Part shown: piece after piece, positions 1 to 9,171 of the stretch
How the letters are laid out: every line of letters starts with the position of its first letter
How positions within the stretch are numbered: the first letter of the stretch is position 1
From: an uncultured Eubacterium sp.
GTDB taxonomy: Bacteria; Bacillota; Clostridia; Lachnospirales; Lachnospiraceae
Direction: 5' to 3'
Length of the DNA: 52,451 nt
Assembly (NCBI GenBank): GCA_910584645.1
Contig: CAJUAU010000021.1
Location: forward strand, 1-52,451
Program-made: the position numbers and the translations under genes
Notes under the pieces: generated by a model
What the model saw: the letters and a program-made list of their open reading frames with translations, nothing else
Told to the model about the DNA's origin: nothing
Databases searched by the model: none

Positions 1-60
1 ATACAGTCCTTGGAGAGGGACTATAAACACTACTACTTTATAATACGAGGAGAACGCAAA

Positions 61-738
61 GTGAAACAAGGAAAGAAAGCAGTAAAAATCTGTCTGGCAT
101 GTCTGCTGTTTATCCTGCTGACCGGGTGTCAACAGGAAAAAACAGTACAGGAGCAACAGATCCCAGTCCCGGAGGAATACCAGCTGGAGGACCCCAGTAT
201 ACCGGACTGGAAAAGAGGAACAAAAAAGAAAGAAAAAAAGGAGAAAAAAGCAAAGCCTAAGGAAACCTTTGATCCCATGAAGATATCCAAGGGAGACCTG
301 GAGAAGAACTTTGAGGAGGTGATGAAGCACGTAACGATCTGCGGAAAGAAGGTGAGTTTTCCTTTGACATTAAAGAAGCTGGGAAAGGGATTTACGATTA
401 AAAAAAGTTCCTATCAGCCGAAGGGAAATGATGTGATGGCAGATTTGTATTATAAAGGGAAAAAGGTTGCCGATCTTTGGATAGAGGATGGGAAAAAGGG
501 AAATATCAAGGAAAAAAGGATTAGTATCATTAGTTTTAGTAGAGTTATAGATCCGGATACTGACTTTAATATTTGCGGGGTAAACTTTGAGGTATCCGAG
601 GATTATATACGAGAATTATGGGGAGAAAATAAAAATGTGTTTTATTCTAAGGGGGGAGATGAGAAAAATGGATGTGCAATAGGGGTAATAGTAGATACGG
701 AAGGAACTTTATTGGGAATTGATATTATATATGAATAA
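61..738 (+). CDS. Small predicted lipoprotein, function unknown
   Basis: A GTG start at 61 is chosen because GAGGAGA lies 7 nt upstream and the signal sequence then begins directly (VKQGKKAVKICLACLLFILL). A lipobox LLTGC follows, so the Cys near residue 20 is the expected lipidated residue and the protein should sit on the outer face of the membrane. A Lys/Glu-rich low-complexity stretch (about residues 45-70) links to a globular C-terminal domain of about 150 residues that I do not recognise. The gene reads in the same direction as the RTX-like gene 125 nt downstream, so the two may be functionally linked, but no shared motif shows this. Longer in-frame starts exist upstream but would bury the signal peptide. 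Confidence 0.75.
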   Translation: MKQGKKAVKICLACLLFILLTGCQQEKTVQEQQIPVPEEYQLEDPSIPDWKRGTKKKEKKEKKAKPKETFDPMKISKGDLEKNFEEVMKHVTICGKKVSFPLTLKKLGKGFTIKKSSYQPKGNDVMADLYYKGKKVADLWIEDGKKGNIKEKRISIISFSRVIDPDTDFNICGVNFEVSEDYIRELWGENKNVFYSKGGDEKNGCAIGVIVDTEGTLLGIDIIYE

Positions 739-863
739 ATTATTTAGTTCAAGGAGAATCCGATATACTGATTGCTTTCTAGATTCTAACAGCTTAAGCA
801 ACAAGATGGGTAATTCCTTACTGGATGTAAGAGAGATTAATATATTATTTAGGAGGAAAGAAA

Positions 864-3800
864 ATGACACGTGAAGAAGCAGAACAGGTAGTAGAAAAAT
901 TATATGGAGATGTCAGTGTAAGTCTGAAACAAAATACAGCAGATGAGATTTTGAGTAATCTTTCAGAATATACTTCAAAAGACGTTTCTAAAATGATCAA
1001 AAGAACTTTGGGAACAAAGAGCATTGTGGGTGCGGGGGAAAATTTAGTTGAAATGATACAAAACATAATAAAAGCTAATCAGCGTCCAGAGAATTCATGG
1101 AATTATAAAAACGCAGCCGTAGGAAACCTGCTAAACTTATCCAGCAACCTGACGGGGTTAACAGGGGTAGACTCCCTTTATCTGACCAATGTTTTGACAG
1201 GTGCCGGGGATTGTCTGAGAAAAGGAGTGGACGTGACCAGTGAGTTTGTGAACCGGCTGGATGAAATCAATAAGGCGATAAGCAATCCAATAGATGTGAC
1301 TCCAGTTGAGTCGGAAGAGGTGAGGAAGGCAAGAGAAGAAGGTGGCTGTGCTGAAAAGATAGCAAAAAAAATACAAAAGGTTTCTGAAATTGCGAGAAAG
1401 TCGGCAGATCAGATGGCAGTTGCAAAAGTGGTACAATTAGGATTGGGAGCGGCTGGAATAAACAATCCAGGAATAACCAAATATGTAAATGATACAGAAG
1501 AAAATTGGAAACAGATACAGATAGGAGTGAACAAGGCATTAGAGGCATATCGGAATTTAACTGGCATTAAATACAGAGACTTGGATGATGTGGCTATGGA
1601 ATTGATGCTTTATGCAGAAATAATCTACGAGAATGCTGGTATCGTAAGACAAGTAGATCCTCTGATCTTAGATCTGGGAGATGACGGATTTGACATAACT
1701 ACAAAAGCAGATGGTACATATTTTGATCTGGATGCAAATGGATTTGCAGAAAGGATGAACTGGACATCTACAGATGGAATTTTGGCGATAGACCTAAATG
1801 GAAATGGTATGATAGATGACGGCAGGGAAGTATTTGGCGATAATCATCTTCTCTGGGACGGAACGATTCCAGAAGGCAGTGCGGATTGGGAGAAAAATGT
1901 AAGACCATTACTGGCGTCAACAAGTAATTCAGGAGGGGGCAGTTTAGGAGGAGGTTCGTCTAGTTCCACATCAAGGCTGGAGATTTATCAAAAAGAAGCT
2001 GCCAACGGATTTGAAGCCCTGGCTCAGTATGACAAAAACGGAGATCATGTGATCGATAAAAAAGACAGTGTCTTTGACAGACTAAAAATATGGGTGGATG
2101 CTAATAAGGATGGGATTTCCCAGGCAGAGGAATTAAAGACATTAGAAGAAATGGGAATATCTTCAATAAAATTGGATTATTCCAAGACGAATATAACGAC
2201 AGGAACGGAAGCAGTTATCGGAAATGCCGCTGTATTTGTGCGAAAGGATGGTTCAGAAGGCAAAGTTGCAGAGATGTGGGCATCTGTTGACAAGTACGAT
2301 ACAAAAGAAAAGGGCATGGAGCAGTTTTTGGATGAAATGAAAGATTTGCCGGATATACGTGGATTTGGCACAGTCAGTTCCCTGCACATGGCACTGGCAC
2401 GCGACGATTCGGGAAAATTGTTGCAGTATGTGAATGATTTTTACAATTGTGAGGGTGAAGATTCCCGTAAAATGATGGTGGAAAAAATACTTTGGCAGCT
2501 TTGCCAGAGAAATGAAATAAAATGGGAAATAGATAAAGTAGAAATGAATAAAATGATCCGCAGTTATGACGGAGATAAACTTACCGTAATAGAGAAGTTT
2601 ATGGGGCGTGACTTTGTGGGCGCGGGTAATACTCCAGAGCCGAATTCAGAGGCTGCCAAAGAATTGGACAAGGTGTATGATAGTATCGTTGATATCTATT
2701 ATCATTCGCTGCTTGGTTATGAGTTAAGAGAATATACAAACTGTATCAAAATAGAAGAATTGCCGGATGGAAGCAGCAAGGTCAATATGGAGCTGTTTAA
2801 TGCCTATGTAGATTTTTCCCTCAGCACAGGACAGTTAAGTGATAAAAAATTTGCAGAATTGATAAGGTATATGGGATGGTATTGTAAAAATGCCCTGGGA
2901 GATATTCGCGTTTTATTCGATTTCAGATCTTATTTTTCCAGAATAGATGATGCCTATGGTAGTTCATGCCTGGAAATAATTGATTCCAATGTACGGTCTG
3001 TCAGTATGGGAAAAGGGACAAAAGAATCCGATCTAATCTATGGAACTGAGGGGAACGATACAATTTATGGATACGAAGGGGACGATATACTGATCGGAAA
3101 GGGTGGCGAAGACCGTCTCCGGGGCGGAGCCGGGGACGACACCTACCTCTTTGAGAAAGGCTGCGGGACCAAGAGGATCTACGACATGGAAGGAAGCAAC
3201 ATCATCCGTTTCGGGGCAGGGATCAAGCCGGAGGACTTTATTGTGAGCCGTGGAAGCTATGATGTGGAGATCCGCTTCCAGGGACTGGAGGACAGGCTGG
3301 TGCTGGAGAACTTTTCCAACGACAGCCGTTTCCGGGACTATACCTTTGAGTTTGCGGACGGAAGACGGATCGCTGCGGACGCAGGGGACAGCCCGCTGAA
3401 CATCCTGACAGGGACAGAGAACAACGACTCCCTGACTCCGATTTTTGATCAGGGAAGTATCCTGTACGGAGGGGAAGGAAACGATACCCTGAACGGAAGA
3501 TCCGGTGATGACTTCCTGTATGGGGGAGAAGGAGACGACACCCTCAACGGAGATGCAGGAGATGATGTGCTGGACGGAGGAACAGGAAACGACCGTCTCC
3601 GGGGAGGAGCCGGGGACGACACCTATATCTTCGAGAAAGGCTGTGGGACCAAGAGGATCTATGACATGGAGGGGAGCAACATCATCCGTTTTGGGGCAGG
3701 GATCAGACCGGAGGACTTTATTGTGAGCCGTGGAAGCTATGAAGTGGAGATCCGCTTCCAGGGACTGGAGGACAGGCTGGTGCTGGAGAACTTTTCCAAC

Positions 3801-6566
3801 GACAGCCGTTTCCGGGGATATGCCTTTGAGTTTGCGGACGGAAGACGGATCGCTGCGGACGCAGAGGACAGTCCGTTGAATATATTGACAGGGACAGAGA
3901 CGGCGGACAATGTGGCGGCGCTCTTTGGACGTGACAGTGAGATCCGGGGACTGGAAGGAAATGATATATTGCGGGGAAATGCCGGAAATGACAGAATCTA
4001 TGGCGGGGAGGGAAACGATACCATATACGGGGGAGCCGGGGATGACTTCCTGTATGGGGGAGAAGGAGACGACACCCTCAACGGAGATGCAGGAGATGAT
4101 GTGCTGGACGGAGGAACAGGAAACGACCGTCTTCGCGGCGGAGCCGGGGACGACACCTATATCTTTGAGAAAGGCTGCGGGACCAAGAAGATCTACGACA
4201 TGGAGGGAAGCAACACCATCCGTTTCGGGGCAGGGATCAAGCCGGAGGACTTAATCGTAAGCCGTGGAAGCTATGAAGTGGAGATCCGCTTCCAGGGACT
4301 GGAGGACAGGCTGGTGCTGGAGAACTTTTCCAATGACAGCCGTTTCCGGGGATATACCTTTGAGTTTGCGGACGGAAGACGGATCGCTGCGGACGCAGAG
4401 GACAGCCCGCTGAACATCCTGACAGGAACAGAAAACAATGACTCTCTGACTCCGATTTATGATCAGGGAAGTATTTTATACGGAGGGGAAGGAAACGACA
4501 CCCTGAACGGAAGATCCGGGGATGACTTCCTGTATGGGGGAGAAGGAGACGATACCCTCAATGGAAATGGAGGAAATGATGTGCTGGACGGAGGAGCAGG
4601 AAACGACCGTCTCCGGGGAGGAGCCGGGGACGACACCTATATCTTCGAGAAAGGCTGTGGGACCAAGAGGATCTATGACATGGAGGGGAGCAACATCATC
4701 CGTTTTGGGGCAGGGATCAGACCGGAGGACTTTATTGTGAGCCGTGGAAGCTATGAAGTGGAGATCCGCTTCCAGGGACTGGAGGACAGGCTGGTGCTGG
4801 AGAACTTTTCCAATGACAGCCGTTTCCGGGGATATACCTTTGAGTTTGCGGACGGAAGACGGATCGCTGCGGACGCAGAGGACAGCCCGCTGAACATTCT
4901 GATAGGGACAGAGACGGCGGACAATGTGGTGGCGCTCTTTGGACGTGACAGTGAGATCCAGGGACTGGAAGGAAATGATACATTGCGGGGAAATGCCGGA
5001 AATGACAGAATCTATGGCGGGGAAGGAAACGATACCATATATGGGGGAGCCGGAGATGACTTCCTATATGGAGGAGAAGGCGACGATACCCTCAACGGAG
5101 ATGCAGGAGATGATGTGCTGGACGGAGGAACAGGAAACGACCGTCTTCGCGGCGGAGCCGGGGACGACACCTATATCTTTGAGAAAGGCTGCGGGACCAA
5201 GAAGATCTACGACATGGAGGGAAGCAACACCATCCGTTTCGGGGCAGGGATCAAGCCGGAGGACTTAATCGTAAGCCGTGGAAGCTATGAAGTGGAGATC
5301 CGCTTCCAGGGACTGGAGGACAGGCTGGTGCTGGAGAACTTTTCCAATGACAGCCGTTTCCGGGGATATACCTTTGAGTTTGCGGACGGAAGACGGATCG
5401 CTGCGGACGCAGGGGACAGCCCGCTGAACATCCTGACAGGAACAGAGAACAATGACTCTCTGACTCCGATTTATGATCAGGGAAGTATCTTATACGGAGG
5501 GGAAGGAAACGACACCCTGAACGGAAGATCCGGAGATGACTTCCTGTATGGGGGAGAAGGAGACGATACCCTCAATGGAAATGGCGGAAATGATGTGCTG
5601 GACGGAGGAGCAGGAAACGACCGTCTCCGGGGAGGAGCCGGGGACGACACCTATATCTTCGAGAAAGGCTGTGGGACCAAGAGGATCTATGACATGGAGG
5701 GGAGCAACATCATCCGTTTTGGGGCAGGGATCAGACCGGAGGACTTTATTGTGAGCCGTGGAAGCTATGAAGTGGAGATCCGCTTCCAGGGACTGGAGGA
5801 CAGGCTGGTGCTGGAGAACTTTTCCAACGACAGCCGTTTCCGGGACTATACCTTTGAGTTTGCGGACGGAAGACGGATCGCTGCGGACGCAGGGGACAGC
5901 CCGCTGAACATCCTGACAGGGACAGAGAACAACGACTCCCTGACTCCGATTTTTGATCAGGGAAGTATCCTGTACGGAGGGGAAGGAAACGATACCCTGA
6001 ACGGAAGATCCGGTGATGACTTCCTGTATGGGGGAGAAGGAGACGACACCCTCAACGGAGATGCAGGAGATGATGTGCTGGACGGAGGAACAGGAAACGA
6101 CCGTCTCCGGGGAGGAGCCGGGGACGACACCTATATGTATGATCTGGGAGATGGACAAGACAGGATATATGATAATAAATCAGGGGAATTTGGAGATACC
6201 CTGCAATTTGGAGAAGGTATTACTGCAAAGGATATTTCTGTGAAGCGCTCGGGAAACGATCTTGTAATGAATATGAGCGATGGAGGAAATGTAACTGTTG
6301 AATCCTATTTTAGCGGTTCAGATTATAAAATAGAGAATTTTCAGTTTGCGGATGGCTGCCTGTTTCATTCCTCTGATCTTGATACCTATGGAATATCAGC
6401 TTCTGAAAGCACGCCATTGTATCATATTCTGGCACAGACCCTTGCCTCATATGACGACAGCAATGGCATGATGCAATTAGACAGCTGCTGTTTTTCAGCA
6501 GAAGAACTAAACAGGCAGAACGATAAGCTGATGGCTGCAAGAATGCCGGCTGGCATTCAGGCTTAG
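864..6566 (+). CDS. Giant RTX-type (haemolysin-type calcium-binding repeat) protein
   Basis: The 1900-residue protein starts at ATG 864 behind AGGAGGAAAG. Residues 1-260 are helical with no recognisable domain and no Sec signal peptide. Residues about 262-330 hold the VDPLILDLGDDGF motif and an EF-hand-like loop (DLNGNGMIDDG), followed by a Gly/Ser linker. A second Ca-binding-like pair (QYDKNGDHVID and DANKDGISQAEEL) lies near 387-425. From about residue 715, GGxGxDxLxG nonapeptide repeats alternate with domains of the haemolysin-type calcium-binding related kind (FEKGCGTK-RIYDMEGSN...FADGRRIAAD). Six of these are near-identical and a seventh is divergent, ending in an 80-residue tail. Such proteins bind Ca2+ in beta-rolls and are usually exported by type I secretion in Gram-negatives. 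No secretion genes lie in this window, so the export route is unknown. The repeat part is visibly more G+C rich than the N-terminal part. Confidence 0.88.
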   Translation: MTREEAEQVVEKLYGDVSVSLKQNTADEILSNLSEYTSKDVSKMIKRTLGTKSIVGAGENLVEMIQNIIKANQRPENSWNYKNAAVGNLLNLSSNLTGLTGVDSLYLTNVLTGAGDCLRKGVDVTSEFVNRLDEINKAISNPIDVTPVESEEVRKAREEGGCAEKIAKKIQKVSEIARKSADQMAVAKVVQLGLGAAGINNPGITKYVNDTEENWKQIQIGVNKALEAYRNLTGIKYRDLDDVAMELMLYAEIIYENAGIVRQVDPLILDLGDDGFDITTKADGTYFDLDANGFAERMNWTSTDGILAIDLNGNGMIDDGREVFGDNHLLWDGTIPEGSADWEKNVRPLLASTSNSGGGSLGGGSSSSTSRLEIYQKEAANGFEALAQYDKNGDHVIDKKDSVFDRLKIWVDANKDGISQAEELKTLEEMGISSIKLDYSKTNITTGTEAVIGNAAVFVRKDGSEGKVAEMWASVDKYDTKEKGMEQFLDEMKDLPDIRGFGTVSSLHMALARDDSGKLLQYVNDFYNCEGEDSRKMMVEKILWQLCQRNEIKWEIDKVEMNKMIRSYDGDKLTVIEKFMGRDFVGAGNTPEPNSEAAKELDKVYDSIVDIYYHSLLGYELREYTNCIKIEELPDGSSKVNMELFNAYVDFSLSTGQLSDKKFAELIRYMGWYCKNALGDIRVLFDFRSYFSRIDDAYGSSCLEIIDSNVRSVSMGKGTKESDLIYGTEGNDTIYGYEGDDILIGKGGEDRLRGGAGDDTYLFEKGCGTKRIYDMEGSNIIRFGAGIKPEDFIVSRGSYDVEIRFQGLEDRLVLENFSNDSRFRDYTFEFADGRRIAADAGDSPLNILTGTENNDSLTPIFDQGSILYGGEGNDTLNGRSGDDFLYGGEGDDTLNGDAGDDVLDGGTGNDRLRGGAGDDTYIFEKGCGTKRIYDMEGSNIIRFGAGIRPEDFIVSRGSYEVEIRFQGLEDRLVLENFSNDSRFRGYAFEFADGRRIAADAEDSPLNILTGTETADNVAALFGRDSEIRGLEGNDILRGNAGNDRIYGGEGNDTIYGGAGDDFLYGGEGDDTLNGDAGDDVLDGGTGNDRLRGGAGDDTYIFEKGCGTKKIYDMEGSNTIRFGAGIKPEDLIVSRGSYEVEIRFQGLEDRLVLENFSNDSRFRGYTFEFADGRRIAADAEDSPLNILTGTENNDSLTPIYDQGSILYGGEGNDTLNGRSGDDFLYGGEGDDTLNGNGGNDVLDGGAGNDRLRGGAGDDTYIFEKGCGTKRIYDMEGSNIIRFGAGIRPEDFIVSRGSYEVEIRFQGLEDRLVLENFSNDSRFRGYTFEFADGRRIAADAEDSPLNILIGTETADNVVALFGRDSEIQGLEGNDTLRGNAGNDRIYGGEGNDTIYGGAGDDFLYGGEGDDTLNGDAGDDVLDGGTGNDRLRGGAGDDTYIFEKGCGTKKIYDMEGSNTIRFGAGIKPEDLIVSRGSYEVEIRFQGLEDRLVLENFSNDSRFRGYTFEFADGRRIAADAGDSPLNILTGTENNDSLTPIYDQGSILYGGEGNDTLNGRSGDDFLYGGEGDDTLNGNGGNDVLDGGAGNDRLRGGAGDDTYIFEKGCGTKRIYDMEGSNIIRFGAGIRPEDFIVSRGSYEVEIRFQGLEDRLVLENFSNDSRFRDYTFEFADGRRIAADAGDSPLNILTGTENNDSLTPIFDQGSILYGGEGNDTLNGRSGDDFLYGGEGDDTLNGDAGDDVLDGGTGNDRLRGGAGDDTYMYDLGDGQDRIYDNKSGEFGDTLQFGEGITAKDISVKRSGNDLVMNMSDGGNVTVESYFSGSDYKIENFQFADGCLFHSSDLDTYGISASESTPLYHILAQTLASYDDSNGMMQLDSCCFSAEELNRQNDKLMAARMPAGIQA
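3091..6140 (+). repeat. In-gene tandem super-repeat of RTX modules
   Basis: The landmark GACCGT (codons for DRLRGGAGDDTY) recurs at 3111, 3591, 4125, 4605, 5139, 5619 and 6099. Spacings are 480, 534, 480, 534, 480 and 480 bp, all multiples of three. Units of 160 and 178 residues therefore alternate, giving a 1014-bp higher-order period with almost no sequence divergence. This implies recent expansion by unequal recombination with the frame kept. Confidence 0.9.
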
Positions 6567-6621
6567 CACGACGCCGCCGTGGAGCTAACCCAATGGCAGG
6601 CTCAAATCCGCGCTGCGAAGC

Positions 6622-7482
6622 TTAACCCCAGCTCCCGCTTTTGTACTCCCGATATGCATAAGCCGCGGTCAGGAAAACCACTGCCCCGGTGAGGCACAGG
6701 CTGAGGGCCATATTCCGGATCACTCCCACCTGGGTTAAGTAGGTGGGCAGGTAGCCGGCGATATGGAGCAGGATGGCAGCCGGGACAAGAAAACGTTTCC
6801 GGACATTTTGAATAGCGGTAAAGATCAGGATCGTCAGCGCTGTCTGAAAGATCAGCGCCAGCAGCCGCTCGGATCCCGCCGCCACGTTTTCGGCTGGCGG
6901 GATTGCGATGAGCTCGCCGATGGCATTTCTGTAATCGGTAAGGGCATCTCCCTTCAGATCCAGTTTTGCCAGGTATTCTTCCATTCCCAGGGAGTTTACC
7001 ATCAAGGCTAAGATAATATTTCCCATAAACAGGGAACTGCCGTATGCAATGGTCTCAAAACCACCGTGGCCGACGCCAAACATCAGGGCGTTGGCCTTTC
7101 CGGGGCGGTCTTTCATGAAATACCGGAGTCCGGCATATTTTCCCAGTTCCTCAAAAATACCGGCGGCGACGGCGCCGTAGAGTGCATACCATACCGGATG
7201 GATGGAGCGGTTCAAAACATCCTTGAGAGAGAACAGGTTGAACAGGAGGGCATTCAGAATTCCTTCCGCCACAAAGGCAAAAAGGACATAAAAGCCCATG
7301 CCGATAAAAAATGAAGAAAGTTTTGCCCCGGTCTTTGCGCGGAAATATCCAAGAAAAATAAAGGGAACCGCGGTGCAGAACAGTGCTACAATGATCATGC
7401 TGCTGAGAGCAGCGCCAGAGAATTTATCTGCTGCGAGTAAAGCGTTCATAATGTTATCCTTTCTGATGTGTAATTCTGTCAT
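6622..7482 (-). CDS. YhfC-family intramembrane protease homologue
   Basis: This is a 286-residue polytopic membrane protein with about seven hydrophobic segments. It carries the paired motifs expected of the YhfC family (DUF2324, related to glutamic-type CAAX-processing intramembrane proteases): FEELGKY in one helix and GVGHGGFE in the next, which would supply the Glu and His catalytic residues. The substrate is unknown. The start at 7482 has GGAGAGG upstream. An internal ATG at 7449 (MNALLAADKF) also has a Shine-Dalgarno sequence (GAAAGGA) and could be the true start. It converges on the RTX gene with only 55 nt between the stops. Confidence 0.8.
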   Translation of the reverse strand: MTELHIRKDNIMNALLAADKFSGAALSSMIIVALFCTAVPFIFLGYFRAKTGAKLSSFFIGMGFYVLFAFVAEGILNALLFNLFSLKDVLNRSIHPVWYALYGAVAAGIFEELGKYAGLRYFMKDRPGKANALMFGVGHGGFETIAYGSSLFMGNIILALMVNSLGMEEYLAKLDLKGDALTDYRNAIGELIAIPPAENVAAGSERLLALIFQTALTILIFTAIQNVRKRFLVPAAILLHIAGYLPTYLTQVGVIRNMALSLCLTGAVVFLTAAYAYREYKSGSWG

Positions 7483-7538
7483 ATATCATACCTCTCCTGC
7501 CCGAACTTGGCAAATGAATTTTCTGTGACATTTTTCTT

Positions 7539-7567
7539 TTGCAAAATCCCAGGAAACTTAGTATACT
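7539..7567 (+). promoter_or_regulatory. Sigma-A-type promoter for the decarboxylase operon
   Basis: TTGCAA (7539-7544), 17-nt spacer, TATACT (7562-7567). Transcription would start near 7574 and give a leader of about 120 nt that contains the structured element at 7584-7644. Confidence 0.65.
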
Positions 7568-7583
7568 ATAACAATAGGATATC

Positions 7584-7644
7584 AGGGCGTGTTTGAAAAC
7601 TCATTCTTACATTCTGCACGCCCTAATTTGTAGTTTTCAGACAC
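7584..7644. repeat. Structured palindromic element with alternative stems (REP/MITE-like)
   Basis: AGGGCGTG (7584-7591) is perfectly complementary to CACGCCCT (7617-7624). The overlapping GTGTTTGAAAACT (7589-7601) pairs with AGTTTTCAGACAC (7632-7644) with one G-U pair. The two stems exclude each other. It could be a dispersed small repeat or a leader attenuator, since it lies in the 5' leader of the decarboxylase mRNA. Confidence 0.5.
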
Positions 7645-7692
7645 ACCTCAAAATAAAAGGTTGTACAGTAAGATGCTGGGGGCAGCCGGAAA

Positions 7693-9150
7693 GTGAAATG
7701 CAGCGTACAGATGAAACAAGGACTTTATGAAACCCTGGCAGAATACTGTCAGGCGGATATACTGCCCATGCATATGCCGGGGCATAAACGCAATCACAAA
7801 TTTCAGATGAAAAACCCCTATGAACTGGATGTGACAGAGGTGCCGGGACTGGATAACCTGCACCAGCCGGAGGGGGTGATCCGGGAGCTGATAGATCAGA
7901 TCGCCGAAGAATACCGGTCGGAGGCTTCCTTTCTGCTGGTCAATGGCAGTACCTGTGGGATTCTGGCTGCCATCACTGCATGCTGCCGCCGCGGGGACAG
8001 GATCCTGGTGGCGCGAAATTGTCACAAGGCAGTGTACAACGCTATCCGTCTTCTGGAGCTTCGGCCGGTGTATGTATACCCTTCGGCGGAGGGGGGAGAG
8101 ATGAAAACTCTTGGGATCGCCGGAATAATATCGACAGAAGATGTGGAAGGGATGTTGGAAGAATATACAGATATTTCCTGTGCCGTGATCACCTCTCCCA
8201 CCTACGAAGGAATTGTTTCGCCAGTGTCAGCCATTGCAGATGTGGTGCATAAGAGGAGGATTCCTTTGATCGTGGATGAAGCCCATGGGGCTCATTTTCA
8301 CTGGCATGAGACATTTCCTGACACAGCTCTGACAGAGGGAGCTGATATTGTGATAGAAAGCCTTCATAAGACGCTTCCGGCATTTACCCAGACGGGAGTG
8401 CTCCATGCCCGGTTCGGGCTGGTAAAGAAGGAATTTCTTACATGGAGCCTCCAGACGTATCAGTCCAGCAGCCCCTCCTATCTTCTCATGGCGGGGGCGG
8501 AACGGTGCTTTTCCTATCTTCTGGGGGAGGGAAAAGAAGAGATGCAGCGTTATGTGTCGGATCTGGAGTGGTTCCGGCAGGAGATGAAAGCGCTGAGAGC
8601 ATTGAGGTTGTTTGAATCCCGGTGGAAAGAACCTTCTAAGCTGGTGATTGCCACCGACCGGGCATCAGTTCGGGGGCGTGAGCTGGCGGACAGACTGAGG
8701 GAAGCATATCGCATCGAAACAGAAATGAGCTGTGGTGACTATGTCATCGCCATGACAAGTGTAGCGGATGACAGGAAAAACTTTGAGAGGCTGGCTTCTG
8801 CACTGCGGGAGATCGATAGGGAGCTGGCAGGGGGAGCTGGCAGACAGGCATTAGGAAACGTGAAATCCACAGCTGGGAAAAAATCCTTTTGCTATGACTG
8901 GAAAAAAGCGGTGCCGGGGATGTACAGTTTTGAAGCGGCATATTTTCCCAAGCGCCGGGTGCCGCTTCATGAGGCTGCCGGAGAGCTGGCAGCGGAACCA
9001 GTCTATCCCTATCCGCCGGGGATACCGCTTTTGGTAGAAGGGGAGAAGATTTCAAAGGAAATGGCAGAGCTGCTGGAGCGGGCAGCCTGTCAGCAGATAT
9101 CGGTTCACGGTGTGGCAGATGGATTCATAAATGTATTAGTGACAGAGTAA
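7693..9150 (+). CDS. Orn/Lys/Arg decarboxylase-family PLP enzyme
   Basis: This 485-residue fold-type I PLP enzyme is related to B. subtilis YaaO/SpeA-type decarboxylases, which make polyamines or cadaverine from basic amino acids. Visible features are the N-terminal MHMPGHKR motif, the PLP-contacting DEAHGAHF (Asp195, His198), the Schiff-base lysine in SLHKTLPAFTQ (Lys226) and a C-terminal domain with PYPPGIPLLVEGE. It is shorter than the E. coli inducible decarboxylases, as in other Gram-positive members. The GTG start at 7693 lacks a strong Shine-Dalgarno sequence; the ATG seven codons later is an alternative. It is the first gene of a co-directional run that continues to rsmI. Substrate specificity cannot be read from the sequence. 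Confidence 0.88.
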   Translation: MKCSVQMKQGLYETLAEYCQADILPMHMPGHKRNHKFQMKNPYELDVTEVPGLDNLHQPEGVIRELIDQIAEEYRSEASFLLVNGSTCGILAAITACCRRGDRILVARNCHKAVYNAIRLLELRPVYVYPSAEGGEMKTLGIAGIISTEDVEGMLEEYTDISCAVITSPTYEGIVSPVSAIADVVHKRRIPLIVDEAHGAHFHWHETFPDTALTEGADIVIESLHKTLPAFTQTGVLHARFGLVKKEFLTWSLQTYQSSSPSYLLMAGAERCFSYLLGEGKEEMQRYVSDLEWFRQEMKALRALRLFESRWKEPSKLVIATDRASVRGRELADRLREAYRIETEMSCGDYVIAMTSVADDRKNFERLASALREIDRELAGGAGRQALGNVKSTAGKKSFCYDWKKAVPGMYSFEAAYFPKRRVPLHEAAGELAAEPVYPYPPGIPLLVEGEKISKEMAELLERAACQQISVHGVADGFINVLVTE

Positions 9151-9171
9151 TCATAAGAAAGAGAGAATTAC

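Noticed and set aside
5490..6158. Open frames in other frames and on the other strand of the RTX repeats
   Set aside because: They recur with the DNA repeat and have no start signals; the frame encoding Gly-Asp nonapeptides is clearly the real one.
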